From Robiginitomaculum sp. (GTDB lineage Bacteria > Pseudomonadota > Alphaproteobacteria > Caulobacterales > Maricaulaceae): a stretch of DNA of 59,046 bases. The position numbers and the translations under genes were made by a program. A model generated the notes under the pieces. The model had not been told where the DNA came from. It searched no databases and saw nothing but the letters and a program-made list of their open reading frames with translations. Each line of letters opens with the position of its first letter. The stretch's first letter is position 1. The DNA lies in NCBI GenBank assembly GCA_021776515.1, contig JAJFFS010000004.1:1-59046 (forward strand), in the 5' to 3' direction. Of the stretch, positions 26,025-34,979 are shown piece after piece.

Positions 26025-27845
26025 TCACTCCTGCTCCTCTGCCAGGGCAACATCTTCTATACGCAGATCAACACTATTACGGCCACGATAGTTGTCAGCC
26101 TTCAGTTTGCCAGCCACATGAAGTCGCTGCCCATCATTTGCCAGCAAGGTTTGTGCAAAATTATTGTCTTCGGCACGAAAGGCAATGGCATTAATGCTGG
26201 CACCCCCATTGGCATCCTCCAGCGTGCAGCGCACATGCCCGCCTTTGAGGGGCTGCGCCCAGCGCACATGCATATTGGCAAAGGCAAAGAGAGGCTCGGG
26301 ATTGCCCATGCCAAAGGGTGCCGCCTGTTGCAGCTCGTCCACAAAGGTACGGTCCGCACCACGCGCGCTCATCAAGGCATCTATTTTCAGTGTCCGCCCC
26401 GCCGCCGCACACCGGGCTTCTTCACCAATTGTCTTCATGAGAAAAGCACGAAAGTCATCCACCTGGTCAGCACGTAAGGAAAGCCCGCCCGCCATGGCGT
26501 GTCCGCCGCCTTTTTCTATAACACCGGCACGCGCAGCTGCACCAATTGCTTCACCCAGATTAACGCCGGTGATGGACCGACCAGAGCCTTTACCCTCGCC
26601 CGTCCGTGCATCCAGAGCAATGACAATGCTGGGCACGCCATAGCGCTCCTTCAAACGCCCGGAGACGATACCAATAACGCCAGGGTGCCACCCCTCACCT
26701 GCGACAACGATCACAGGATCATCCGCACCACCTGCCTCTACAGCGGCGAGCGCTGCCTCTTGCACCGCTTGTTCAATATCGCGTCTCTCGGCATTATAAC
26801 GGTCCAGTGAAGCGGCAATAGCCGTACATTCGCCTGCATCGTCACTGGCCAGCAGACGTGCGCCCAAATCAGCCTCGCCCACCCGGCCACCGGCATTAAT
26901 CCGTGGCCCAAGCACAAAACCCGCATGATAGGTGCCAAAGGGCGGCTCAGCCTTGGCGGCCTCGGCAAGAGCGGTAATCCCCGCATGGCGGGTTGTGGAC
27001 ATTACTTTCAGCCCCTGGGTGACCAGCGCCCGGTTAAAGCCGGTCAGGCTTGCTACATCGCAAATGGTGCCAAGCGCAGCAATATCCGCCAGTGCGATAA
27101 TATCCGGCTCAGTGCGGTCCGTGAACAGCCCACGTGTGCGCGCCTCACGGTTCAATCCGGCCAACAGCACAAATACCACACCGGCAGCGGCCAACACGCC
27201 CTGCCCTGAGGTATCATCCGGCCTGTTGGGGTTCACCAGCGCCAGTGTTGGCGGCAAAGGTGTGCCTTCTGGCATCAAATGATGATCCAGCACAATCACA
27301 TCCAGCCCCATATCGCGCGCTGCGCTTAAAGGTTCGGTGGAAACCGCCCCGCAATCGACGGTAATCACGAGATCTACGCCCTGATTTTTGAGGGTTTCAA
27401 AGGCACCAATTGTTGGCCCATAGCCTTCGGTAATCCGGTCAGGTACATATAGCCCGGCCTCAGCCCCCATAGCCCGGAACCAACGCCGTAACATGGCCGA
27501 TGACGTTGCCCCGTCCACATCATAATCGGCAAAGACACTGATGCTGCGCTTGGACGCCAGTGCATCCAGGATGTGGCCAACAGCCTTGTCCATATCCTTG
27601 AAAGTTGAAGGATCGGGGAAAAACTCACGAAAGGTGGGTTTTAGAAACGCAGCGCCATCTTCAACCGCCACACTACGAGAGGCCAATATCTGCCCCAACG
27701 CCTCAGAAATGCCGAGATGCTGGTAGAGACGCCGGGCAATATCGGGGTCATGAGGCCGTGCCTGCCATGCCTTGCCACTTAGCGAGCGCACCACGTCCAG
27801 ATAGGGCGTGGTGGCAACGAGTGAATTGTCCTTGTCCTCACTCAC
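26025..27845 (-). CDS. recJ: Single-stranded-DNA-specific exonuclease RecJ
   Basis: This 606-residue 5'-3' exonuclease acts in recombination and mismatch repair. The DHH phosphoesterase core shows FADYDVDGATSSAM and VLDHHLMPEG, and the DHHA1 domain shows EKGGGHAMAGGLSL. The C-terminal OB-like region (about 490-600) ends in VALAEEQE. The start is GTG at 27845 and overlaps the glpX stop (GTGA), indicating coupled translation. Length fits the family. Confidence 0.95.
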   Translation of the reverse strand: MSEDKDNSLVATTPYLDVVRSLSGKAWQARPHDPDIARRLYQHLGISEALGQILASRSVAVEDGAAFLKPTFREFFPDPSTFKDMDKAVGHILDALASKRSISVFADYDVDGATSSAMLRRWFRAMGAEAGLYVPDRITEGYGPTIGAFETLKNQGVDLVITVDCGAVSTEPLSAARDMGLDVIVLDHHLMPEGTPLPPTLALVNPNRPDDTSGQGVLAAAGVVFVLLAGLNREARTRGLFTDRTEPDIIALADIAALGTICDVASLTGFNRALVTQGLKVMSTTRHAGITALAEAAKAEPPFGTYHAGFVLGPRINAGGRVGEADLGARLLASDDAGECTAIAASLDRYNAERRDIEQAVQEAALAAVEAGGADDPVIVVAGEGWHPGVIGIVSGRLKERYGVPSIVIALDARTGEGKGSGRSITGVNLGEAIGAAARAGVIEKGGGHAMAGGLSLRADQVDDFRAFLMKTIGEEARCAAAGRTLKIDALMSARGADRTFVDELQQAAPFGMGNPEPLFAFANMHVRWAQPLKGGHVRCTLEDANGGASINAIAFRAEDNNFAQTLLANDGQRLHVAGKLKADNYRGRNSVDLRIEDVALAEEQE

Positions 27846-28792
27846 ATCGTGAACCGGCCACGCATCCGCCGCCAGGCATCTTCCATCGTGCTGAGCAAAA
27901 GCGTGTGCGTATGTGCGAAACCTTTTTCTTTAATGACACCATCAACCAATGTTCCTGAAGTAACCCCGGTTGCCGTAAATACAATATCTTCGCCGCCCGC
28001 AAGGTCATGAAGATTGTACTTGCGATCAAAGTCGGTAATGCCGGTACGTGTCGCACGCTTGCGCTCGTCATCATTGCGAAACACAAGACGCCCCTGCATT
28101 TGCCCGCCAACACAGCGCAAGGCCGCTGCTGCCAGTACACCTTCCGGGGCTCCGCCAGAACCAACATAAAGGTCAATGCCCGTCATCGGGTCGGTTGTGC
28201 TGATAACCCCGGCAACATCACCATCGGTAATAAATGAAATCCGCGCACCAGCCTTGCGGATGCGTTCCACCATTTCCTCATGACGGGGGCGCAAAAGCAC
28301 ACACACGGTCAAATCACTTACCGGCACCGCCTTGGCACGTGCCAGGGCTATTAAATTGTCTTCAATAGAATTATCCAGATCTACCACACCGTTAGGAAAA
28401 CCTGGCCCAACAGCGATCTTGTCCATGTATGTATCCGGCGCGTACAACAGCCCGCCCCGGGGTGCCATAGCCAATACTGCCAATGAATTTGTCATCCCGT
28501 TGGCGGTCGGCGTTGTCCCTTCCAGCGGGTCAAGGGCGATGTCTATCTCCGGGCCATTACCATTGCCCACCTCTTCGCCGATATAAAGCATCGGCGCCTC
28601 GTCGCGCTCACCTTCGCCGATGACAATACGTCCCTTCATGGGTAAAGCGTTTAACGCCTGACGCATGGCATCCACAGCAGCCTGATCAGCAGCTTCCTTG
28701 TCGCCACGACCTATCCAGTCATAAGCAGCAATGGCGGCCTTCTCAGCCACATTCGCGGCGGCAAAGACCATACTTCTATCGAGTGTACTCAT
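27842..28792 (-). CDS. glpX: Fructose-1,6-bisphosphatase class II
   Basis: This 316-residue GlpX-type phosphatase for gluconeogenesis shows VAEKAAIAAYDWIGRGDKEAAD near the N-terminus, GEGERDEAPMLYIGE, DPLEGTTPTANGM and VGSGGAPEGVLAAAAL, all family signatures with Li+-sensitive metal-binding carboxylates. The start is ATG at 28792 (MSTLDRSMVF); the longer open frame lies over the preceding gene. It begins immediately after the aminotransferase stop and overlaps recJ. In many alphaproteobacteria homoserine dehydrogenase sits between the aminotransferase and glpX; here it is absent. Confidence 0.95.
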   Translation of the reverse strand: MSTLDRSMVFAAANVAEKAAIAAYDWIGRGDKEAADQAAVDAMRQALNALPMKGRIVIGEGERDEAPMLYIGEEVGNGNGPEIDIALDPLEGTTPTANGMTNSLAVLAMAPRGGLLYAPDTYMDKIAVGPGFPNGVVDLDNSIEDNLIALARAKAVPVSDLTVCVLLRPRHEEMVERIRKAGARISFITDGDVAGVISTTDPMTGIDLYVGSGGAPEGVLAAAALRCVGGQMQGRLVFRNDDERKRATRTGITDFDRKYNLHDLAGGEDIVFTATGVTSGTLVDGVIKEKGFAHTHTLLLSTMEDAWRRMRGRFTM

Positions 28793-28793
28793 T

Positions 28794-29996
28794 CTATTCC
28801 CCAATGTTATTATCGGTATTAACAGGATTATCCAAAAATGTTTTAATAGCGCGGGCAGCCTGCCGGATACGTTGTTCATTTTCAACCAGTGCAAGACGCA
28901 CATATCCTTCGCCATACTCTCCAAAACCTACCCCCGGTGAAACCGCAACACCGGCATCCCGCATCAGACGTTTTGAAAATTCCAGCGAACCAAGGGCCGC
29001 AAATTTCTCTGGCAAAGGTGCCCAGGCAAACATAGAGGCATCGGGCGGTGGAATATCCCAACCGGCGCGGGAAAAACAGTCTACCATCACATCACGGCGC
29101 GCATGATAGGTTTGACGCATGTCAGCAACGCAATCCTGTGGGCCATCCAATGCCGCACAAGCGGCCACCTGTATGGGGGTATAAGCCCCATAATCGAGAT
29201 AGGACTTTACCCGTGTCAGCGCCGCAACAAGACGGGGAGAGCCTACGGCAAAACCCATGCGCCAGCCGGCCATGGCATAGGTCTTTGATAACGAAGTCAT
29301 CTCGATGCAGATGTCCATCGCCCCCTCGACCTGAAGCACCGATGGGGGCGGATCGCCAAAGTATATTTCAGCGTAAGCCAGATCGGATAGCACAAACATT
29401 TCGTAACGCCGTGCCAGCGCCACTACCTCTTCATAAAATTTCAGATCGCAAGTTTGCGCAGTAGGATTGGAGGGAAAACAAGTCACCACTGCCAGTGGGC
29501 TGGGCACGCTATGGCGCGCGGCGGTGTCGATGGCCCGTAAATAACTTTCTGCGTCCAGTGCCTCAATATGGCGAATACCCGCCCCGGCGATTAAAAACCC
29601 AAACGGATGGATAGGATAAGATGGATTGGGGGCCAGAATAACATCGCCTGGCGCCGAAATAGCCTGAGCAAGATTGGCAAAACCCTCTTTAGAGCCAAGC
29701 GTGGCAATAATTTGCGTTTCCGGGTCAAGTTTAACGCCAAACCGACGTTCATAATACCGGGCCTGCGCCGCACGAAGACCGGATATACCCCGCGATGCTG
29801 AATACCGGTTAGTCCGCGATTTGCGAGCTGTTTCAACCAGTTTATCAATGATATGCGGTGGTGTTTCCATATCTGGATTACCAAAGCCAAAATCAATTAT
29901 ATCAGCACCTTGTGCACGCAATTGTGCCTTTAATGCGTTTACGGTTTCAAAGACATAAGGCGGCAAGCGCCGGATACGGTGAAATTGGCTTTCCAT
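28794..29996 (-). CDS. PLP-dependent class I/II aminotransferase (AlaC / LL-DAP aminotransferase-like)
   Basis: This 400-residue fold-type I aminotransferase shows FGFGNPDMETPP at the substrate loop, YSASRGISGLR, CFPSNPTAQ, and the PLP lysine in SLSKTYAMAGWRMGF. The sequence belongs to the group that includes E. coli AlaC and is often annotated LL-diaminopimelate or aspartate aminotransferase. Alanine, aspartate or glutamate-pyruvate activity cannot be separated from sequence alone. It is first of a tight aminotransferase-glpX-recJ run; a small lipoprotein gene lies 12 nt upstream. Confidence 0.88.
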   Translation of the reverse strand: MESQFHRIRRLPPYVFETVNALKAQLRAQGADIIDFGFGNPDMETPPHIIDKLVETARKSRTNRYSASRGISGLRAAQARYYERRFGVKLDPETQIIATLGSKEGFANLAQAISAPGDVILAPNPSYPIHPFGFLIAGAGIRHIEALDAESYLRAIDTAARHSVPSPLAVVTCFPSNPTAQTCDLKFYEEVVALARRYEMFVLSDLAYAEIYFGDPPPSVLQVEGAMDICIEMTSLSKTYAMAGWRMGFAVGSPRLVAALTRVKSYLDYGAYTPIQVAACAALDGPQDCVADMRQTYHARRDVMVDCFSRAGWDIPPPDASMFAWAPLPEKFAALGSLEFSKRLMRDAGVAVSPGVGFGEYGEGYVRLALVENEQRIRQAARAIKTFLDNPVNTDNNIGE

Positions 29997-30008
29997 GACT
30001 AATCCCGC

Positions 30009-30368
30009 TTAATCAGGTCGCTGCTCATCACCAACAAGCGGCGGCACTCTGGTTTCTTCATGCGCTTTTTTAGCAAATTCATCCAGATCAAACTTGTCGG
30101 CCTCATCCAGAATTGCCCGAGGGTCATTACGCACCTGCTCACCAGCCTCTTCCAGGGATTTAAGCTCTGCATCACGTTTTGCATCCGTAGTCAGGTCTTG
30201 CGGCGGTAGTGGTACAGCCCGCGCCGCAGGATACCCCTTGGCATCTGCTTCAGCGGCCTTGGCCTTGAACCAGTCTGGCTCGTCTGCTTCTTTTTCGTAA
30301 AAAGGAATGGCGCTTTGGCAGGCTGAAACCAGCAAAGCAAGACCGAGGCAAAGAGTATAAACTTTCAT
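30009..30368 (-). CDS. Small lipoprotein of unknown function
   Basis: This 119-residue protein has a lipoprotein signal peptide (LCLGLALLVSACQS, lipidated Cys17). The mature part is short, charged and probably extended, with a PPQDLTTDAKRDAEL segment and an acidic helix. I recognise no family. It is 12 nt upstream of the aminotransferase and probably heads that operon. It is divergent from phaC. Confidence 0.75.
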   Translation of the reverse strand: MKVYTLCLGLALLVSACQSAIPFYEKEADEPDWFKAKAAEADAKGYPAARAVPLPPQDLTTDAKRDAELKSLEEAGEQVRNDPRAILDEADKFDLDEFAKKAHEETRVPPLVGDEQRPD

Positions 30369-30466
30369 GAACTGTGCTTTTGCAAATGAGTCGGTAGAAC
30401 ATACTGTTTCTTACTACACTTGAAGACGTGGATTTGCTACCATTGAAACAGTAATTGGAAAGAGCC

Positions 30467-32326
30467 ATGGCACAAAAAAAAGACACCGACAGAGAAAAAA
30501 CCAATAGCGAAGATGTCGGCGCAAGCTCTGAAGATGCTTTGGCGTTAGGTCTTGCTGCCATGGAAACCTTCTCCAAAGCTATGAAGGATGCCGGTGCACA
30601 GGCGCAAACCATGATGAATGATGTGGCGAGCAACACATCAAAAAGTAGTGCCGCACCCAACCCGGACCCGTATAATCTTGCCCCCGACTTTGCCGAAGTG
30701 TTTGGCAAAATCGCCAACAACCCGGATCAAATTCTCAAAGCCCAGGCCGAGCTTTGGCAGGGCTATAGCGCGCTATGGGCCAATGCCGCGCGCCGTGCTG
30801 CCGGAGAAACCACCGAAGATGTCATCAAACCAGCGCCTGGGGACCGGCGCTGGCGATCCCCGGACTGGACAGAGAACCCGGCCTTTGACCTCATCAAGCA
30901 ATCCTATCTGTTAAACGCCAACTGGCTGAACAATCTGGTCGCTGATGCCGAGGGTATTGACCCTAAAGCCCGTAAAAAAGTCGCCTTTTTCACTCGCCAA
31001 ATAACCGATGCCTTTGCTCCCACCAACTTTGCCATGACCAACCCGGAGGTTTTACGGGCCACCATGCAAAGTGAGGGTGAGAACCTCAAAAAAGGTATGG
31101 AGAATTTTGCCCGCGACATGGAGCGTGGCAACGGATCACTAAAAATTAGCCAGACAGATACCGAGGCTTTTGAAATAGGCCGTGATGTCGCCACAGCCCC
31201 CGGCAAGGTGGTGTTTGAAAACGACATCATGCAATTATTGCAATTTGCACCCAGTACAAAAACCACATTCACTCGCCCGCTGGTAATCTTTCCGCCCTGG
31301 ATCAACAAGTATTACATACTGGACCTGCGCCCCGAACAATCGATGATCCGTTGGCTGACAGATAAAGGCTATACGGTATTTCTGGCCTCGTGGGTCAATC
31401 CCGATACAAGCCTGAAAGACAAAACCTTCGAGGATTATATGCACGGCGGTATTTTGGCCGCGCTGGATGCCATCAAAAAGGCTACCGGCGAAGAGAATGT
31501 CAATGCAGTCGGGTATTGTATAGGCGGCACGTTGTTGGCCTCAACGCTGGCCTATATGACGGCTCAAAAAGATACCCGCATTGCGTCAGCCACATTTTTT
31601 GCGGCGCAATCTGATTTTAAGGAAGCGGGAGACCTTCTGTTTTTTTGCGACGAGGCGGGTATTGCCCAGGTGGAACGGCGCATGGACGAAGCAGGCGGTG
31701 TGTTGGATGGCGCGGCCATGGCCGAAACGTTTAACATGTTGCGGCCCAACGATTTGATCTGGTCAAATGTCATCTCGAACTACATGCTGGGCAAAAGCCC
31801 ACGCGCTTTTGATCTGCTGTTCTGGAACGCCGATTCCACCCGAATGCCCAAAGCATTGCACCTTTATTATCTCAATACGTTTTACCGCCAAAACGCCTTT
31901 GCCAAAGGAAAAATGACGCTGGCCGGGGTAAAGCTGGACCCCGGAAAAATAACTATTCCCATGTATGTGCAGGCCTCTCGGGATGACCATATTGCGCCCT
32001 ATCTATCGGTTTATCGCGGTGCACGGCTTTATGGGGGCGCAGACAAGGGGCAGGTGCGCTTTACTATGTCTGGCTCTGGCCATATTGCCGGGGTTATCAA
32101 CCCGCCAGCGGCAAAAAAATATCAGTTCTGGACCAATGATGCCCTGCCTGAAACGGTGGAAGAATGGATTGCCGGAGCCAGTGAACACGCCGGGTCATGG
32201 TGGCCACACTGGCATAAATGGCTGAAAACACGATCGGGTAAAAAAATACCCGCACGAACACCGGGCGATGGTAAACTTACCCCCATTGAAGATGCCCCCG
32301 GGCGCTATGTGAGAGTAAAAAGTTAA
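30467..32326 (+). CDS. phaC: Class I poly(3-hydroxyalkanoate) synthase
   Basis: This 619-residue PHA synthase has the lipase-like box GYCIGGT holding the nucleophile Cys351, catalytic Asp in SRDDH (506/507) and His539 in SGHIAGVINPP. The N-terminal PhaC_N domain includes FTRPLVIFPPWINKYYILDL. The first 60 residues are charged and low-complexity. It polymerises 3-hydroxyacyl-CoA into carbon-storage granules. ATG at 30467 is chosen over an upstream TTG because GGAAAGAG sits at proper spacing. No phaA, phaB, phaR or phasin is nearby. Confidence 0.94.
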   Translation: MAQKKDTDREKTNSEDVGASSEDALALGLAAMETFSKAMKDAGAQAQTMMNDVASNTSKSSAAPNPDPYNLAPDFAEVFGKIANNPDQILKAQAELWQGYSALWANAARRAAGETTEDVIKPAPGDRRWRSPDWTENPAFDLIKQSYLLNANWLNNLVADAEGIDPKARKKVAFFTRQITDAFAPTNFAMTNPEVLRATMQSEGENLKKGMENFARDMERGNGSLKISQTDTEAFEIGRDVATAPGKVVFENDIMQLLQFAPSTKTTFTRPLVIFPPWINKYYILDLRPEQSMIRWLTDKGYTVFLASWVNPDTSLKDKTFEDYMHGGILAALDAIKKATGEENVNAVGYCIGGTLLASTLAYMTAQKDTRIASATFFAAQSDFKEAGDLLFFCDEAGIAQVERRMDEAGGVLDGAAMAETFNMLRPNDLIWSNVISNYMLGKSPRAFDLLFWNADSTRMPKALHLYYLNTFYRQNAFAKGKMTLAGVKLDPGKITIPMYVQASRDDHIAPYLSVYRGARLYGGADKGQVRFTMSGSGHIAGVINPPAAKKYQFWTNDALPETVEEWIAGASEHAGSWWPHWHKWLKTRSGKKIPARTPGDGKLTPIEDAPGRYVRVKS

Positions 32327-32363
32327 ACTTTATCTGGAAGACATTGAATTACGGAGACACAGC

Positions 32364-33080
32364 TTGCGCGACGCCCTTGGATTTTTTGCCGGATTTGCCC
32401 TGATCGTTGCAGCCCTGATGCTGGGGCTGGGTTTTTTTGCGCCCAATCTGCTGCCCGATACAGAAGATAGGGGCCAGTTTGTCTTTTTAATTATTTTGCT
32501 GACCCTGATTGCTTCGGGCGTTATTGGTGGCAGCCGGGCACGCATTGGCATGGCGTTGCGCCACGGATTTATCTGGGCCGGGATATTTCTTCTCCTTGTC
32601 TCTCTCTATGCGTTTCGTGAAGACTTTTCCTATATCAGCAAACAGGTTATGGCCGAGCTGATGCCCTCTCGGGCGCAGCCTGTCATTGATGAAAGCGGAA
32701 CAAGCCCTAATGGCTCTGCTGTGGCTATTCGCAAGGCGGCAGATGGGCATTTCTGGGCCGAAGGCCAGGTCAATAAAACCCATATCCGCTTTATGGTTGA
32801 TACCGGGGCCAGTGCCGTGGCACTGACGTTAAACGACGCCCGCCGTGCCGGTTACCGGAAACGGGATTTACGTTATGTGGTGCCGGTAAATACCGCCTCC
32901 GGGCAGGTGATGGCAGCACCGGTTACATTAAAATCATTAAGTATTGGCGGGTTGCGCATCAGCAATGTAGATGCGCTGGTCATCGCCGAAGGGCTGGATA
33001 CATCGCTTTTGGGGATGAGTTATCTTGGCCGCCTGTCACGCTTTGAGGCCAGCCGCAACCAGCTTATCCTGCGCCGCTAA
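32364..33080 (+). CDS. Membrane-anchored retropepsin-like aspartic protease (TIGR02281 type)
   Basis: This 238-residue protein has three hydrophobic helices in the first 90 residues (FFAGFALIVAALMLGLGFF, FLIILLTLIASGVIG, GFIWAGIFLLLVSLYAF). A clan AA aspartic protease domain follows with FMVDTGASAVALT (catalytic Asp) and LLGMSYLGRLSRFE. One Asp-Thr-Gly per chain implies a dimer. The start is probably TTG at 32364 after ACGGAGACA; an ATG at 32418 would cut the first helix. Its TAA overlaps the TAG of the convergent permease gene. Confidence 0.85.
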   Translation: MRDALGFFAGFALIVAALMLGLGFFAPNLLPDTEDRGQFVFLIILLTLIASGVIGGSRARIGMALRHGFIWAGIFLLLVSLYAFREDFSYISKQVMAELMPSRAQPVIDESGTSPNGSAVAIRKAADGHFWAEGQVNKTHIRFMVDTGASAVALTLNDARRAGYRKRDLRYVVPVNTASGQVMAAPVTLKSLSIGGLRISNVDALVIAEGLDTSLLGMSYLGRLSRFEASRNQLILRR

Positions 33081-33898
33081 AATACATCCCCAAGCATCAA
33101 CAGCCCCGTCACAAACAGCAATACTGCCATCAGAATTCGCAATTGTTTAACCGGCAAGGCATGGGCCAGCCTGACGCCCACCGGGGCCATAAGCACCGTT
33201 AGTGAGGCAATAAACACAAACCCTATCAAATTGACATAGCCCAAAGATAAAGCGGGCCGCCCCGGCACACCCCAACCGGCAATCATAAACCCCAAGGCTG
33301 CTGGCAAGCCGATGGTTGCACCAAACCCCGCCGCTGTACCCACAGCGCGGTGAATGGGCTTGCCACACAATGTCATGATAATAATACCAAAAACACCGCC
33401 GCCAATACCTACCATAGATGAGAGCAAACCGATAAGAGCGGCAATCCCTCCCCCGACAGCACCGCCGGGCAAGGTATCGCGCAACCGCCATTCAGGTTGC
33501 CCAAAACCCATTTGCAAAGAGATCAGCAAAAGAAAAACACCAAATACAGCCGCCAAAACGGGCCCGGGTGTGGCACTGGCGGTAAAGGCACCGATAAACG
33601 CCCCTGCCATCATCCACAATCCCCAGGATTTAAGAACCCGCACGTCCACCGCACCGCGCTTATAATGCGACCAGACAGAGCGTGAGGACGTGACGATAAT
33701 GGTCGCCAGCGAGGTTGCCACAGCCATCTTCATGCGCACCGCATCATCAACGCCAAGCATACCAAAAACGGTGTAAAGCGCCGGAACGATAACAACGCCG
33801 CCGCCCACACCAAACAGCCCGGCGATTAATCCGGCAAAAACACCCGCCCCGATAAGGGCGACGGTCATTGGCCAGTGCTCAACCAGAACATCCATCAT
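33077..33898 (-). CDS. TauE/SafE-family permease (predicted sulfite/sulfonate exporter family)
   Basis: This 273-residue protein has about eight hydrophobic helices. It shows the family's GVFAGLIAGLFGVGGGVVIVPAL at the N-terminus and the internally repeated LSSMVGIGGGVFGIIIMTL. Substrates in this family are anions such as sulfite or sulfoacetate, not identifiable here. The start (ATGATG at 33898) overlaps the dusA stop by 4 nt. The 3' end overlaps the convergent protease gene. Confidence 0.85.
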   Translation of the reverse strand: MMDVLVEHWPMTVALIGAGVFAGLIAGLFGVGGGVVIVPALYTVFGMLGVDDAVRMKMAVATSLATIIVTSSRSVWSHYKRGAVDVRVLKSWGLWMMAGAFIGAFTASATPGPVLAAVFGVFLLLISLQMGFGQPEWRLRDTLPGGAVGGGIAALIGLLSSMVGIGGGVFGIIIMTLCGKPIHRAVGTAAGFGATIGLPAALGFMIAGWGVPGRPALSLGYVNLIGFVFIASLTVLMAPVGVRLAHALPVKQLRILMAVLLFVTGLLMLGDVF

Positions 33899-34881
33899 GC
33901 CGCCCATTTTGCGCCAAGAACAGCCTCTGCCGCCTTGACGATCACCTCTGGCCCGGCACCAGATCTGGGTGCCTCCTCGGACAGGGTACGACGCCAAAGA
34001 CGCGCACCCGGCTCGCCGGCAAACAGGCCCATGATATGACGGGTGATAGCGTGCAGGGGCGTACCCGCCTCTGTCTCACGCGCCGCATAGTTAACCAGCG
34101 CCGCCACAATATCTGCTTTGTCTGGTCCCTGCCCTTTTTCTTCAAATACCAGCTTATCAACGCTGGCCAGCACCCACGGGGTTTGATAGGCGGCACGGCC
34201 CAGCATGGCCCCGTCCAATGTTGCACTTTCTTCCAGCGCATGAGGCACATCACGCAAGCCACCATTGAGGATAATATTCAGCTTTGGATGCGCCGCCTTA
34301 ATGGCACGCACCAGCTCATAATCCAGTGGGGGGATTGTACGGTTATCCTTGGGGCTAAGCCCTTGCAGCCAGGCTTTGCGGGCGTGGATGATGAATGTAT
34401 CGCACGGAGCCGCCGACACGGTTTCAATGAAGGCGGGCAATGCCTCATGTGGTTCCTGCTCATCAATGCCGATGCGGCATTTAACCGTCACCGGGATGTG
34501 CACCGCCGCCTTCATGGCCGCCACACAATCAGCCACCAGATCAGGCTTTGCCATCAGTGCTGCGCCAAAAGCACCCGACTGCACCCGGTCAGATGGACAG
34601 CCGACATTCAGATTAACCTCATCATAACCGGCATCTTCGGCCAGTTTTGCTGCCTCGGCCAACTCGATGGGCTCGGCACCACCCAGTTGTATCACCACCG
34701 GGTGTTCGCATCCATCAAAACGCATTAGCCGCGCCGCATCCCCGTGGATCAGCGCCTTGGCCGTAACCATCTCGGTATATAGCTGTGCGTAACTGGTGAT
34801 AAGGCGATGAAAGAACCGGCAATGCCGATCCGTCCAGTCCATCATCGGCGCAATGCTAAATTTATGGCCTTGCTTTTTCAT
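33895..34881 (-). CDS. dusA: tRNA-dihydrouridine synthase A
   Basis: This 328-residue flavoprotein reduces uridine in the tRNA D-loop. It shows FSIAPMMDWTDRHCR at the N-terminus, LNVGCPSDRVQSGAFGAAL with the catalytic Cys, IHARKAWLQGLSPKDNR and LNGGLRD. The motif set and length match DusA rather than DusB or DusC. ATG at 34881 (MKKQGHKF) gives the usual length; 24 more upstream residues are open but unlike the family. It overlaps the TauE-like gene. Confidence 0.92.
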   Translation of the reverse strand: MKKQGHKFSIAPMMDWTDRHCRFFHRLITSYAQLYTEMVTAKALIHGDAARLMRFDGCEHPVVIQLGGAEPIELAEAAKLAEDAGYDEVNLNVGCPSDRVQSGAFGAALMAKPDLVADCVAAMKAAVHIPVTVKCRIGIDEQEPHEALPAFIETVSAAPCDTFIIHARKAWLQGLSPKDNRTIPPLDYELVRAIKAAHPKLNIILNGGLRDVPHALEESATLDGAMLGRAAYQTPWVLASVDKLVFEEKGQGPDKADIVAALVNYAARETEAGTPLHAITRHIMGLFAGEPGARLWRRTLSEEAPRSGAGPEVIVKAAEAVLGAKWAA

Positions 34882-34979
34882 GACGTTGTGTTGCACTTCA
34901 CAGCCTGATTTTGAAATGCCGGACAAAAATGCATCAGCATTATATTCTAACACCTAGTAAGGCAGACAGGCAGGTTTAA

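Noticed and set aside
33899-33997. 33-residue extension of the TauE/SafE-like protein into dusA
   Set aside because: It overlaps the conserved end of dusA and adds no membrane segment; the ATGATG at 33898 overlaps the dusA stop as in coupled genes.
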